A stretch of 64,000 bases of DNA from Misgurnus anguillicaudatus. Taxonomy: Eukaryota > Chordata > Actinopteri > Cypriniformes > Cobitidae. Positions 12,401 through 24,529 of this stretch are shown one piece after another. The position numbers and the translations under genes are program-made. The DNA lies in assembly GCF_027580225.2 (NCBI RefSeq), contig NC_073355.2, forward strand, positions 16,733,501 to 16,797,500, given 5' to 3'. The notes beneath the pieces are model-generated. The model was not told the origin of the DNA and ran no database searches. It saw only the letters and a list, made by a program, of their open reading frames with translations. The stretch's first letter is position 1. Every line of letters starts with the position of its first letter.

Positions 12401-12881
12401 AAATATTAGCATGTTGACTTTAATAAAATGGGTATGAGTACGACAAACGTGGTTCTTCTTCTTCTGTTGCTTTGCGTTTTGCATAAAATGTGTTTACTTG
12501 GTACATTTTTGTATCCTGGGATTTATTTATTTTGGGGTGCCTCTACCTAACTTTACAGCCATAATCATTGCCGAAAGCGGAACGTTGTGTTTCTGAACAG
12601 TGTTTCTGGTCGGACATTAAAACGAGACGAAACTTTGTGTAGCGGTAAATGTTTATCGTGTTATTCGCTTTAACGGTTGTTTCGTCTACAATATTTATAC
12701 GTTTCTCATATAAAATTACGCGTGGCATGTTAAACATGAACTTTTACGGTCACTAGCATGTAAAATATTTAGCGGCAACATATGCACGGTAGAGGATCGT
12801 GTGTTTCTATTTATATTTTCTGAGCAGATCATCTAGGTTACCAGAAATAAGTAACGAGTGATATACAGTTTGCTTTTTCTC

Positions 12882-15800
12882 ATGGCTCAAACGTGGACTG
12901 ATGTGCACGCTATTTTGCCTTCGACCAATGCTGAATTTACTATTGAGTTCAGTGAAAAGATTGAACCCAGTGTGTTGAAGATTGTTGAACTGGCCCGAGA
13001 TCAGCTGTACAGTACATCAGATATCCCAGCTTCTGTTGAAACGGCTCAGATCATCATAGATTACTCCTGGGAAAAACTTAACACGGGGACATGGAGAGAT
13101 GTTGACAAGGAGTGGAGGCGGATGTACTCTTACGGCTGCCTCTTTAAAGTCTTAAGTTTATGCCATGGTAATCCATCACATGCCACCATCAAAGAAGCCA
13201 TTAAGACGTGTGATATGGGTTTGTTAATGGGAGCAGCCATCATGGACAACATTTTGCAAAGACTTGTTGGTATTTTAAGGAATAAAATGAAATTAAAAAG
13301 TCCAAAGAAAGTAGAGAAGAGTGATGAACCCTGTTTAAAGGTGAAGTGGTGATTTCTGCTTTTTTACCATAAAGTCGTTTCTGTGACTTCTGTTTACATA
13401 CAAATATAATGCGGTTTTGCTGTTGCCAAATTGTGAGTTGGGTAAGATAATCCATTTGATGTACTCAAGCAGGACATGAGGACATTCACTTCCTGAAACA
13501 ACATCCTTCTGTCTGCCCTGTAGTAACATTCACATCAACAAGTCAGACTTTAGGATTAAAGTTTGCCATTTGGGGTTTTTATATGAGCCCAGTATTTCCC
13601 TCTGAATTAAAAAGTTTCCTCTGAACATTAAACTGGGGCTAACAAAAGATGCTGATCCAGGAACATTAGTCCCGCTTGTCTAAAACAAGTTGTGTTACCC
13701 AAAGTGCCTGTTTAATTTGTTGTACAAGTCATTTCTATGAGTACAGCTTTACAGTATGTTCCCTCACAAAGCCTTTTCTAAAACAGAAAACGAAACAGGA
13801 ATGTGTGTCTGAGCCTGTGATAAACCCAACACAAGCCGTACTTAGGATTCAATGTCCGTCACTGGAGCGCTTTAAATCAGATTTTCTGAATCCTCAAAAG
13901 CCTGTCATCATAGAGGGAATAATTGACCACTGGCCGGCCTTTACAGAGCATCCATGGAGGTACTGTTACACATGCTTTTTTGGCTTTGTACAAATGAGAT
14001 TTCATTTATTTATTCACTACTGTTTACTCTCTCTCCAAGCATAGACTACTTGCGAAGTGTCGCCGGCTGCCGGACGGTTCCCATTGAAGTGGGATCCAAG
14101 TACACAGATGAAGAGTGGTCACAGAAGCTCATTACAGTGAATGAGTTCATAGACAGCTACATTTTAGGAACAGTAAGTGCTTCTTTTGCAATTGCATACA
14201 TGAGACTGTGCTGTATTATTAAAATAGAGTCATAGACCACATACATGCAACCCTCAAGTGCCTTATTGCTTTTATATAAACTGTTACAAGATAACATTTA
14301 GGGGCGGTTTCCCAGACAGAGTTTAGATTAATCCAGCACTAGGCCTTATTTATATTAGGTCATTTAATACGTTTTTACAAAAACACTACAGGTGTGCATC
14401 TTAAGGCAAAACAATGTCACTGGTATATGTTAAAATTAAACAGGACAAGGTGTTTTTAAATTAAAGCAGCTCAAACATGCATTTTAGTCTGGGACTAAGA
14501 CAAGCCTTGTCCGGGAAACCGCCCCTTAATGTCATTAAATGTTTATTTAATAAAAAAAGCATAATTTTGCTTGAAAATGTAGCCCCTACAATAACAAAAC
14601 AAACAGTCAAACCAAAATTTATACAGATACCTTCAACATTTCTCTATTTTTCACAGTTTTTGGCTATAGTTTAATGGTAAAATAAAAAATGAAAAGAACT
14701 CAAGAGTTAAACTATTGATATTGCATTGGCCATTCTCCTGTTAGACTCTCACAAATGAATTGGGTTGAATAGCTGTCAGCTTTTAAATGTACAGTAAGTA
14801 CACAATTTTAGGTCGACCAATTACTAAGCAATGCTTAATTTAGTTTAGTTTGTGGTGTAAAAAGGTCGTGTTAGCAAAACACTTAAGCAAAACATAGTCA
14901 GGTTTAAAGGAATATTCCATTTTCTTAAAAGAAAAATCCAGATAATTTACTCACCACCATGTCATTCAAAATGTTGATGTCTTTCTTTGTTCAGTCGAGA
15001 AGAAATTATGTTTTTTGAGGAAAACATTGCAGGATTTTTCTCATTTTAATGGACTTTAATAGAGCCCAACATTTAATACTTAACTCAACACTTAACAGTT
15101 TTTTTCAACAGAGTTTCAAAGAACTATAAACAATCCCAAACAAGGCATAAGGGTCTTATCTAGTGAAACGATTGTCATTTTTGACAAGAAAAATAAAAAA
15201 TATGCACTTTTAAACTACAACTTCTCATCTAGATCCGGTCGTGATGCGCCAGCGTGACCTCACGCAATACGTCAAGAGGTCACAGAGGATGAACGCGAAA
15301 CTCCTCCCCAGTGTTGAGAAAGAGGAGCGTTCCGACGTTGTTGTGAATGATACTAATTAATGTCTTTGTGTCAGTTTATTGTTTACAATGGTCAGCAAAT
15401 GTGCGTTTCATATATGTAACACGTGACCTCCCTACGTCACTACGCATTTGCGTTAGGTCACGCTGGAAAGGACTTAGACAAGAAGTTGTGTTTAAAAAGT
15501 GCATATTTTTTATTTTTCTTGTCAAAAATGACAATCGTTTTGCTGGGTGGGACCCTTGTGCCTCGTTTGGGATCGTTTGGAGTCCTTTGAAGCTCCGTTG
15601 GAGGGAGCTGTTTGGTGTTGAGTTGGGTGTTGAGTGTTGGGCTCTATTGAAGTCCATTAAGATGAGAAAGATCCTGGAATGTTTTCCTCAAAAAAACATA
15701 ATTTCTTCTCGACTGAACAAAGAAAGACATCAACATTTTGGATGACATGGTGGTGAGTAAATTATCTGGATTTTTTTTTAAGAAAATGGACTATTCCTTT

Positions 15801-18800
15801 AAGTGTCTGAATAATTTTGGCTATTGATAGGCCACTATATGAAGAATTTTGGGGTGTAATGTCACAGTTTACTTTATATTGCTATCCTCAAGTAGTATCC
15901 TGCACCCACTAGGAAAAAAAATATATATATATATATCTGAATTATTTTTGGTTTAACTGAAGCTATGAAGCAAACATTTTTCATAAGCAGTGCCGGCTCG
16001 TGATTGCTCATCTGAGGGGCGCAAATTCAAAATATGTGTTTCGAAACACATTTTTTTCAAAATATGTGTTTGTTGCCTTATTTGAACCATTGTGCATCAC
16101 ATGTTTTATCAAAATAAGTGCCTGCTGCAGACGTGTTGAAACCGTTTATGATAAAAGAGACGCTCACGTTCACAAAAGACACGCAAGACATTCCCTTAAA
16201 ACTAAACTCTGATTACGCAGATTATGCTAGTATCTGGCAAACGCGAGCATCTCTCCCATCATAAACCCCTCAGACGCGTCTGCAGCAGACACTTATTTTG
16301 ACAAGACACGCGATGCACACACAATCTCTCAATGCGCAGAACACATATTTTGAAATTACAAACCACACACATGACGGACAACATACATGTTGTGACGAAC
16401 TTCGCATCGAGCGCCCTCCAAAAAAGAATTCAACAGACGCTACTGTTCTTCATAAGCAGAAATATTTGCTAAATAAATTCAGTGTTAAATATTATTTAAT
16501 TGGCTGGAGTAGATTTGTTTTTTGTAACTTTTCTTCATTGTCTTTCCTGTAGGGGGAGATCGGAGTGGGATATCTGGCTCAGCATCAGCTGTTTGATCAG
16601 GTTGGTTGTTTCCCTTGACATTAGTATCTCTTTAATTTTTCATAAAGAAACCCGTTCATCCTGTAGAAATTGTTGTGCAGTTCAAAAAATGAGGAACTAC
16701 TTGATTTTTATCTTTCTTAAACATGACAAAGGTTTTTTTGCCATTTGAGCACCCCTGAATGCTTCCTCATTTCTCACCTCCTCGCAAGTGCCATGTTCTT
16801 CGGCTTAGATTACATAGGAGCAAGGAAACGTTAAGAGTATCGAGACGCACCTATAGATAAACCCATCACGAAACTCTAAGTGCCATATGGAGCAAAGAAA
16901 CGCATAAGTGAACTTTCAACATCAAAATTCCAATGCATTTGAATCATCATAGGTGTGAACATAGCGTGAAAAAGTACTAAAGTAGACCTTTTGAAAAAAG
17001 ACAATGTAGGAAGAATTTTCTGAGACTGAGGCATTTAATCTCTTGGCATGATAGATGACAGGTATCATAGTAAACCGGACATGCCAGTCTAGTTTACATG
17101 GAAAAGACAAAAAAGAGGTAGCCTAAATACAAATACAAGATTATAGAATTAATAGAGTTTGCAATAATGCCATAAAATTTACATGAGCTTATATTAAATA
17201 CTGAAAGGTCTATAAGATTGCAGTCAGACCATTATATTAAAAGAGGATATTAGCAAAGTATAAATGTGTATATCTTATCTCAGCAGTCTCACAGTGAGTA
17301 AGTCAGTGGCGAAAGTAATAGGGAACCAAAACCAAAAGTGTAGAAAATAAATGACCTTAGGAGAAACCAAATTCAACCGACAGGGTCAATTCTCCTCTGG
17401 CACATTAAGCAAACACTGCTGCAACTAATTTGAGGATGGATACTGCTAACTGAGCTATAAGGTTTTACAAAAGTCAGGCAACCTGGCAGATAAATCATTA
17501 AAAGTTTATTAAATTAGTCTGTCTCATATTATACTTATTTATTTTGGTTTACCTTTGCAAGGTGGCACAAAATTGTGCCACGCAATAGACTGTAATCTGA
17601 TAGTAACTCACAAATGAGGCACTAGACCATTTAATACTTTAAAAGTTATAAGCAAGTTTTAGATAATATGTATGAAATCAAATAGGCGGTCAGTGTAGGG
17701 ATGATAAAATTGGGCTTATATGATCATAATTCTTAGATTTAGTTTGCATGCTGTGTTTTTAGCTAGCGAAAGTTTATTCAATAGTCAGGACACCCACCCA
17801 AAAATACAATAATCTATTTATGAAGTCATAAACATATAAACAGGCTTCTCGACATGTGTAGCAGAAAGCTGTGCCACAGTTTATAGATATTACTGAGATG
17901 GAAGAATGTTGTTGTGACACACCTTGGAAACGTGACAGATCAAATAACAGATTGATATCTAAAATCACACCCAGGATTGTGTCCGTGAAAAACGTCACAA
18001 CAATAGATCTGTCTAAAGAAATGTTGTATTCTACTGTTTGTTTGTTTTTTAAGATTTAAGAGTTTTGTTGTTACATATAGGGAAGAGCGGGGCACAAACT
18101 AATGCTTTTTGGCTTTGGCTTTATCATTCAAAAGATATTTAAAGGGATAGTTCACCCAAAAATTAAAATTCTGTCATCATTTACTCACCCTAATGTTGTT
18201 ACAAACCTGTATAAATGTATGTGTTTTGATGAACACAAAGGAAGATATTTTGAGAGGTGTTTGTAGCCGCACGGTTCGTGGACCCCATTTAGTTACATAG
18301 TAGGAAAAAAGAATACTATGGGGGTAAATGGGGTCCACTGACGGTTTGGTTACAAACATTTCTCAAAATGTCTTCAAAACAATGAAATTTGTGCATGTTT
18401 GTAATAACATGAGAGTGAGTAAATGATGACAGAATTTTCATTTTTGGGTGAACTATCCCTTTAAGTTAAAACTTTTCTCAAATTGACAAGAGATCATTTT
18501 CTGACAGTAAGAGAAAAGACCAAAAGCACAGATTGCTCAGCCATGTTAAAATCAACCCCGCTTTAGTTTGTGCCCCGCTCACCACTACAGTATGTTGTTG
18601 ACACACTCTGTTAAAACAATGAAATTCATATTCTGCATTTAGTTCAGTACCTCCATCTTATTATGATTGTAAGATTGTTTGTGTATTTGTGAAAAGCAAT
18701 AACTTTAGGATATATACTTTACATTAGATTCCAGAGCTGAAAGAAGATATTCGCATTCCAGACTATTGTTGTCTTGGAGATGGAGATGAAGACGACATCA

Positions 18801-19334
18801 CGATTAATGCCTGGTTTGGGCCTGAAGGGACAGTTTCTCCTCTCCATCAGGATCCACAACAAAACTTTCTGGCACAGGTAAAGCCCAAAAGGCAAAATGT
18901 TAAATTGGCATTTAATAGTGAACAGCAACGCTTTTGGGTTTTCCTGTCTCACTGCATGTTATTTTTTGACAGGTGGTTGGAAGGAAATATATACGTCTGT
19001 ACAGTCCAGACGAAACAAAAAATCTGTATCCACACGAGTCGCAGCTACTGCACAACACCAGTCAGGTACTGCTTGCTTATCATTGTAGCCTTACTTCATG
19101 ACGGCTTAGTTTTTAAATAAATCTACACATTACAAAATACTTAGGGCGTTTTGTTTGACCCCCAACTAGGTGGAGGTGGAGAATCCAGATTTGGTGAGGT
19201 TCCCAGACTTCTCTAAAGCCTCATATCAGGAGTGTGTACTCCAGCCTGGAGATGTCCTCTTCATACCCGTCCAACACTGGCATTACGTGCGCTCTCTAGA
19301 GCTCAGCTTTTCTGTTAGTTTCTGGTGGTCTTGA
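12882..19334 (+). CDS. kdm8: JmjC-domain oxygenase KDM8 (JMJD5), complete
   Basis: The protein is a 2-oxoglutarate/Fe(II) oxygenase, known in mammals as a nuclear arginyl C-3 hydroxylase; its reported H3K36me2 demethylase activity is disputed. Coding exons are 12882-13340, 13799-13959, 14040-14172, 16553-16600, 18728-18877, 18973-19065 and 19170-19334. All introns are GT-AG with matching phases, giving 402 aa against 416 in human. The N-terminal helical part contains [20 protein letters not shown]. The JmjC fold carries the iron ligands His307 and Asp309 (SPLHQDP) and His386 (QHWHYVR), at the same spacing as in the human enzyme. The C-terminus FSVSFWWS is typical. The start is the ATG at 12882; an in-frame GTG upstream is not used. 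AATAAA follows at 19347. It converges on nsmce1. Introns hold several transposons. Confidence 0.97.
14301..14525. mobile_element. Palindromic GGGGC-GTTTCCC MITE, TTA target duplication
   Basis: GGGGCGGTTTCCCAGACAG on the left pairs with CTTGTCCGGGAAACCGCCCC on the right. TTA is present on both sides (14298-14300, 14526-14528), which fits PIF/Harbinger-type insertion. It lies in kdm8 intron 3. Other copies lie at 43935, 45025, 46474, 46733 and 53861. Confidence 0.75.
14908..15798. mobile_element. Long-inverted-repeat TTAA MITE, 0.9 kb
   Basis: The arms of about 400 bp are reverse complements: the left starts AGGAATATTCCATTTTCTT and the right ends AAGAAAATGGACTATTCCT. TTAA sits at 14904-14907 and 15799-15802. 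The segment joining the arms contains GGTCACAGAGG and ACGTCA motifs. A related copy missing its right arm lies at 57107-57800. Confidence 0.8.
15988..16448. mobile_element. Second copy of the hAT-type MITE of position 30
   Basis: It begins CAGTGCCGGCTCGTGATTGC and ends with GCATCGAGCGCCCTCC and an eroded terminus near GCTACTG. The 8-mer TTCATAAG lies on both sides (15980-15987, 16449-16456), though the right boundary is off by three bases from the expected tip. Relative to the copy at 30-450 it lies in inverted orientation. Confidence 0.65.
16601..18070. other. kdm8 intron 4, no further feature
   Basis: AT-rich intronic sequence without recognisable repeats or exons. Short frames here show no family similarity. 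Confidence 0.6.
18080..18580. mobile_element. Inverted-repeat element with GAGCGGGGCACAAACTAA ends, split by a MITE
   Basis: The left end AGAGCGGGGCACAAACTAA pairs with TTAGTTTGTGCCCCGCTC on the right. A second copy is recognisable at about 28370-28450 (CTGACAGTAAGAGAAAA, GCACAGATTGCTC). The element is interrupted by the TTAA MITE at 18143-18460. Confidence 0.65.
18143..18460. mobile_element. GGGATAGTTCACCC family TTAA MITE
   Basis: AGGGATAGTTCACCCAAAAA pairs with TTTTTGGGTGAACTATCCCT, and TTAA lies outside both ends (18139-18142, 18461-18464). Other copies lie at 21910, 43557, 46801 and 55503. Confidence 0.85.
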
Positions 19335-19346
19335 TATGTGTATAGA

Positions 19347-19352
19347 AATAAA
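19347..19352 (+). terminator. kdm8 polyadenylation signal AATAAA
   Basis: A canonical AATAAA lies 13 bases after the kdm8 stop codon, implying a very short 3' UTR unless a later signal is used. Confidence 0.6.
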
Positions 19353-19559
19353 CACCTTGACAAACGTTTACTGTTGTTTGATTTTTGTCCTTTATTTATT
19401 GGGGCAAACGCAAAATGGTTAATATAGAGTTTCAAGGTCAAATTTTATGTTCTTAAAAATTATATGAATTTGTCAGTTGAATGGAAAACAATAGCTCACT
19501 AAAATATTTGTAAATATGTAGCTGCATGGTGTTTGACTACTAACAATAGGAATTATTAA

Positions 19560-20284
19560 AGGAATAGTCTACTCATTTTCAATATCAAAATATGCCACCA
19601 CCCCAACCAAGAATTGTTGACACATCCTCCACCATCCGTGTGCGTGCACGCAAGCGCCGGAGCGCGCCGCGACGCCCCGACAGCACCCAGCCCAGCCCCA
19701 TTCACTCAATGGTACCATTTAGAGACAAAGTCAGAAGCGACCAAACACATCAACGCCCCTCCCACTCAAGACGAGTAGCCACACGAGCAAGTTTGGTGGT
19801 ACAAAACAAAACGCAGCGCTTTTCTAAGCAGATTTAAAAGAGGAACTATATTTTATGGCGTAATAGCACTTTTGGGAGTACTTTGACTCGCCTGAAAAGT
19901 CCGCTCCCCTTCTCACTCTCATAATGGGAGAGGGAGGGTGTTACTGCGCCGAGTCGAAGTACTCCCATAAGTGCTATTACGCCATAAAATATAGTTCCTC
20001 TTTTAAATCCGCTTAGAAAAGCGCTACGTTTTATTTTGTACCACCAAACTTGCTCGTATAACTACTCGTCTTAAATAGGAAAAACGTTGATGTGTTTGGT
20101 CACTTCTAACATTATCTCTAAATGGTACCATTGAATAAATGGGGCTAAGCTAAATGATATCGAAGCATCGCAGCGCGCTCCAGCGCACACGCGCACGCAC
20201 ACAGATGACAGAGGGATGCATCAACAACTCCCAGTCAAGGCAACAACACATCTCAACATTGAAAATGAGTAGACCATTCCCTCA
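19560..20284. mobile_element. Palindromic TTAA-type MITE between kdm8 and nsmce1
   Basis: Left AGGAATAGTCTACTCATTTT pairs with AAAATGAGTAGACCATTCC on the right, and TTAA is present at 19556-19559. The centre is a strong hairpin: GCGCTTTTCTAAGCAGATTT near 19820 against AAATCCGCTTAGAAAAGCGC near 20010. A decayed relative lies at about 24185-24520. Confidence 0.7.
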
Positions 20285-20399
20285 ATATAATTACAAAATA
20301 ATTCACCGCCCTCACAGTTGTCTCATAAAGGGTCAAATTAGCTATATAGACCAAAAACACTTTTTGTAATTGGCTGTAAACATATTTATTTTTGCTGCA

Positions 20400-20545
20400 T
20401 TTTAACATCAGGGGGTCTATGGAATTGACTCAGTTTTGGAGCCAGCCTCTAGTGGACAGTCAATGAATTGCAGTTTCTGGGTTGGCTTCACGAGAGACCA
20501 GAAAGTTGCAACTTGTTTAAAACCAATTTCCAGAACAAGGTAAAA
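20400..20545. repeat. Repeat-like fragment
   Basis: The sequence around TTTTGGAGCCAGCCTCTAGT looks like a fragment of a common fish interspersed repeat. This is from general familiarity only; no termini are seen. Confidence 0.3.
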
Positions 20546-20581
20546 AGGAGTAAAATGCCAAGACAAATTAGTACACATTTT

Positions 20582-20587
20582 TTTATT
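20582..20587 (-). terminator. Possible nsmce1 polyadenylation signal
   Basis: TTTATT on the plus strand is AATAAA on the minus strand, about 145 bases beyond the nsmce1 stop codon. Confidence 0.45.
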
Positions 20588-20730
20588 AATATAAAAAATG
20601 TATCAAAATTCAATTTCTGAACTGAAAAACAAATTATGACTACTAATAGTCATTCTTTCAAACCAAAATCTTGGACTCAAACAGAATCCAATATAGTTCT
20701 TAGAGAAAAGCTACGTTGTACGGCAAGCGC

Positions 20731-23295
20731 TCAGGACCTTCTTGACCGCCGTGTTGCTGATGTAGAAGGTGTGGGAGCTGTGTTCTCTTTGGCTGAAGCC
20801 AGACTTTGTGAGCCCTGTGACTGGGAACGCGGTATTTCTGCAAATTAAAATGAGAGATCATGAAACCTTTAAAAAAAAATTCTAACCTTTTTGCAGCAGT
20901 TCAAACGCTTCTTTTGTAGGATTAGTAGAGTATACCTGGAATCTCATGAGGCCAGAAATCATTGCACGTAGGGCAACGAGGATCCGTGCGCCCTTTAAAA
21001 TAGCGAGCAACACATGGGAGGTGCATCTTGATCCCGCACCCTGGCCTCTCGCACACCTGGCCCTGAATAATAATAAAATTAATTAAAAAAAACATTTGTT
21101 TGCAGTTTCCCATGTTTAAAGGGGAAATTTCAGAAGACTTTTTTAGATGTAAAATAAATCTTTGGTGTCCCCAGAGTGCATATGTGAAGTTTTTTGCTCA
21201 AAATAATACATAATTTATTATATCATGTTAAAATTGCAACTTTATAGGAGTGAACAAAATGTGTCCTTTTGGGTGTGTTCTTTGAAATGCAAATGAGCTA
21301 TTCTCCGCATTAAATGGCAGTGCCATGGTTGGATAGTGCAGATTAGAGGGCAGTATTAGGGGCCAGTCACACCAAAAGCATTTATGGCAGTTGCAGGCGC
21401 CTTTTTTGAATGATATTCTGTGGGCAGGGAGCGTTTGCGCGCTATTTATGCACTTTTTTGCCGCCTGCCGCGCACGCGTTTTTGAAGGAGAGCGGAGAAG
21501 CGCCCGACGTCATTCGCGTCTTTCCATTTGTCTAATCAAATGAGGGAGATAGGCGGGCCTTACGTTGCTTTGAAGAACCGGACTCCACTCGCTCACTCTC
21601 TCCTGTGTGTTTGTGCACCTCTCACCCTCAAACAAGATCAGAGCAAGCGCCCTCTTTTTAAAGTTTCTGCGTATATGACAGTTAACAGCAAAAGAGTGCT
21701 CACACTTCAATATTTGATTGACAAGACAGCTGACTCGGTGGTTGCTTAGCAATATGAAAAGCCGCGTCGCACTGCTTTTTTTTTTTTTAAAGGCAGTGCG
21801 TCGCGCCTTGCGTTTGCAAGCGTTTAAAGCGCTTTTGGTGTGACTGGCCCCTTATCCCCTTCTTACATCACAAGGGGAGCCAAATTTTATTTTACTAGAA
21901 TACTCTTAAAGGAATAGTTTACTGGAAAATGAAAATGTTGTCATCATTTACATGAAGACAAAAGAAGGCAATTTGAAGAATGTTTGTAACCAAGCAGATC
22001 TGGGGCACCATTCATCCATAGTAGGATATAATACTATGTGAATGGTTCCACCGATCCGTTTAGTTATTGGCATTTTTCTAAATATCTCTATGTTTAGCAG
22101 AACAAAGAAACTAATACAGGTTTGGGATGTCAACTTGAGGGTAAATGATGAAAGAATTTTCAGTCAACTATCCCTTTAAGTCTTTATTTTTTTTTTTAAG
22201 CATCGTTTTATGTCCGTACCTTCAGGGCAATGCTGTGACACACATTACACACTTTGATGAGATCCTGGTATATCGCGCGCATGTACTGTTCCATTTCGAT
22301 TATGCAGCGCACACTTAGTGTGTATTCACCGCGTTTCTAAAACCAGAACCACGACAGAAAAAGTATTGAATAAACTGTTTTAGAAGGCAAAGATTTATAG
22401 CAATTTAGCACTTAAAATGCAGATGAATTTGAAAACGCACCTCAATCAACCACTTGTCCTGTACGAACATAGTTAAGACGTGCTCAGCTTCTTTTTTCTT
22501 CAACTTTTTAGTTTGAAGGCTGTCGGCACAATTTATTATGTCTGTGGAGGACGCAGACCCAGTCTCAGACTCAACAATGAAATCCATCTGAAAACAAAAC
22601 AAACATACAGTTATATACCTTCTTTATTTTAAACATTTTGAACAAACCACGTTAGGTGTTATACATACAGTTTTACGGAACAATTCCAGTTCATTGTCCG
22701 CATAATCCGAGGACATTCTTGTTATGAATGTCTGTGCCATGTTTACCTGAATAACACATGACTTATATTTGTAATTTCTTTTATGAATAAAACAAATGAT
22801 TAACAGTAAATAAACAGTAAAGACCAGGAAACAGATTTAAACTAACCATCGCATAATATTGAAGTCCATCCTCTTCAGACATCCCCTTCCGGATGTTCAT
22901 AAACATGGGCTGCAGGTGGGAGTTGATGACTTCGATAAATTCTTCAAGCCTATCTTGAGCATAATGTGCTGTGAATGTAAGACAAATGGTTTACGTCATA
23001 CACAGTTGTCAGAAAGTTTGGATTTAGACATTTGGCAGATAAGGACTTACAAAGCATTCAATGCATGCATTCTTATTTGCTCACTGGAATCTAAACACAA
23101 AGCTCACAAAAATGCACTACCAACTGAGCTACAAGAACATGAGTTTATTTTATGTAATATAATATGTAACACAAAAATCATACCTCCATGTGCCTCACAG
23201 CAGTGTCTGTGTAGTGCTTTGGCTTGGGAAGCACTGATGATTCCATATCCCATAATGCTCTGTAAAAAGCGTCTGTGACTGTCTCCCATTGGCAT
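20731..23295 (-). CDS. nsmce1: SMC5/6 complex subunit NSMCE1 (NH-RING E3 component), complete
   Basis: The protein is a subunit of the SMC5-SMC6 DNA-repair complex; with NSMCE3 it forms a winged-helix and RING-like ubiquitin ligase module. Coding exons on the minus strand, in order, are 23295-23184, 22968-22847, 22746-22669, 22587-22441, 22336-22220, 21062-20936 and 20837-20731. All are GT-AG and the phases agree, giving 269 aa against 266 in human. Recognisable segments are [10 protein letters not shown] at the start, FVQDKWLIE in the winged-helix part, and a C-terminal RING variant (CNVCHS ... [14 protein letters not shown] ... [13 protein letters not shown]) with its Cys/His ligands intact. 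The C-terminus is basic (RRSRRS). A second in-frame ATG two codons on is also possible. The upstream acceptor near 23317 points to a non-coding first exon near 25207-25265. Confidence 0.96.
21120..21905. mobile_element. Eroded MITE in nsmce1 intron 6, host of a Harbinger MITE
   Basis: The left arm (TTTGGTGTCCCCAGAGTGCA, then GCTCAAAATAATACATAATT) matches the elements at 48314 and 56161. TTAA flanks it at 21116-21119 and 21906-21909. It is split by the insertion at 21359-21851. Confidence 0.6.
21359..21851. mobile_element. PIF/Harbinger-type MITE
   Basis: GGGGCCAGTCACACCAAAAG on the left pairs exactly with CTTTTGGTGTGACTGGCCCC on the right. TTA is duplicated on both sides (21356-21358, 21852-21854), the signature of PIF/Harbinger insertions. 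The interior is GC-rich and non-coding. Confidence 0.85.
21910..22175. mobile_element. GGGATAGTTCACCC family TTAA MITE, diverged
   Basis: AGGAATAGTTTACTGG on the left and CAGTCAACTATCCCT on the right, with TTAA at 21906-21909 and 22176-22179. It shares the left TTAA with the neighbouring element. Confidence 0.7.
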
Positions 23296-23566
23296 TCTGG
23301 TTTATATCCTTTGAAGCTGGAAAAAAATTGGAGAAATTGTCCTCTGATAAACCAAACTGTTCAAACTTGCCAACATTGGGTAACTCACATTATTATAATA
23401 TATACACACTGTAAAAAATAAAATTTGGATCAACTTTACATGTCCATTTACAACCCCAGGCTTTGCTTTTAGAATGAAAGGGTCTATTATTACCTTATTT
23501 GAAATGAATAATAATGTTGACCTCTGCTCTGACTGGCTGTTTCTCAGAGCAGCTCATTTCAGTAGT

Positions 23567-23568
<2 letters not shown>

Positions 23569-23628
<60 letters not shown>

Positions 23629-23663
23629 CGTGCGTGCGCGTGTGTGTACGTGCGTGCGTGTGT
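23569..23663. repeat. (GT)n microsatellite
   Basis: An uninterrupted TG run of about 55 bases is followed by mixed TGCG/TGTG units. It lies in the intron upstream of the nsmce1 start codon. Confidence 0.95.
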
Positions 23664-24184
23664 AGACCTAATATTTGAGTCTGTATCAGATGAAGATACA
23701 TTACGTAATATAAGAAATAATCAATTGTTTTGAGATTGTTAATGGACATGTCTGAGTGGTAAGTTAATATTTTATTTTTTTTAGTATGGACCTGCAAAAC
23801 GTAACGTAAAGTCAATAGTAGAACTTCAGCCTAACACTAGCATATAGCATTAACTAGCATATAACACTAACTCAGCAGTGACAACTTTTTTTTTAGCGTT
23901 GTAACAACGTTATATTTGATTTAATCTTGGGGGGTTGTTATGTTGAGATTGGCCTGTTTTCTAACAGTCTTTTGCATACACAAGGTTTACATAAGATGGA
24001 GGAAACAATCGTGTTTGAGGCTTCCAATATGTCTTTACCACGTACAGAGCTCTTACTAGTCATCTATTCCTATATAACTTTGCACCGAGGTTGATGTGCT
24101 GCAAACACAGTAACATCATCACTCCTGATTAATCCCCTCTCGCTCAAACTTCCTTCAATATTGCTGCGCCCAAGGTCGAGGTGC

Positions 24185-24520
24185 AGCAGACTAAGTGCTC
24201 TTTCGCCATACAGTGTAGTTCTCATTTTTATCCACTTAAAAAAATCGCCATGTTTTATTTTGTGCCACCATACTTACTCGTGTAACTAGGGAAACTCGTG
24301 TCTTTAAATAGGGAAAACATGGAAGTGTTTGGTGGCTTCTAAATTCATCCCTGTTTGGATCCTAAGGAATGAATGGGGCTAGGCTAAATGCTAACACATT
24401 CACGACACGCTGTACAAAGATAAAGTGCAAGCATTGAAAAAAGACAGGTATGTATTAATTCATCTAAGTTGAGGTAAGAACATAGAAAAATATTGAAAAA
24501 AAGTGGTGTTTTCCTTTAAA
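24185..24520. repeat. Decayed relative of the 19560-20284 MITE
   Basis: Shared words include TTTATTTTGTGCCACCA, CTTACTCGTGTAAC and GAATGGGGCTAGGCTAAATG, matching the right arm at 20027-20155. No intact ends. Confidence 0.5.
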
Positions 24521-24529
24521 AATTTTGGG

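Noticed and set aside
12858..12881. Extended kdm8 N-terminus from an upstream in-frame GTG
   Set aside because: The codon is GTG, not ATG, and the extra residues have no counterpart in the family; ATG at 12882 gives the expected start.
13341..13352. kdm8 first coding exon ending at the TGA at 13350
   Set aside because: The bases after 13340 form a GTGAAG donor, and joining at 13340 keeps the phase with the next exon and matches the family.
23495..23815. Long frames over the (GT)n tract and over the (TA)n tracts
   Set aside because: They are low-complexity translations (THTHTH, IYIYIY) of microsatellites, not genes.
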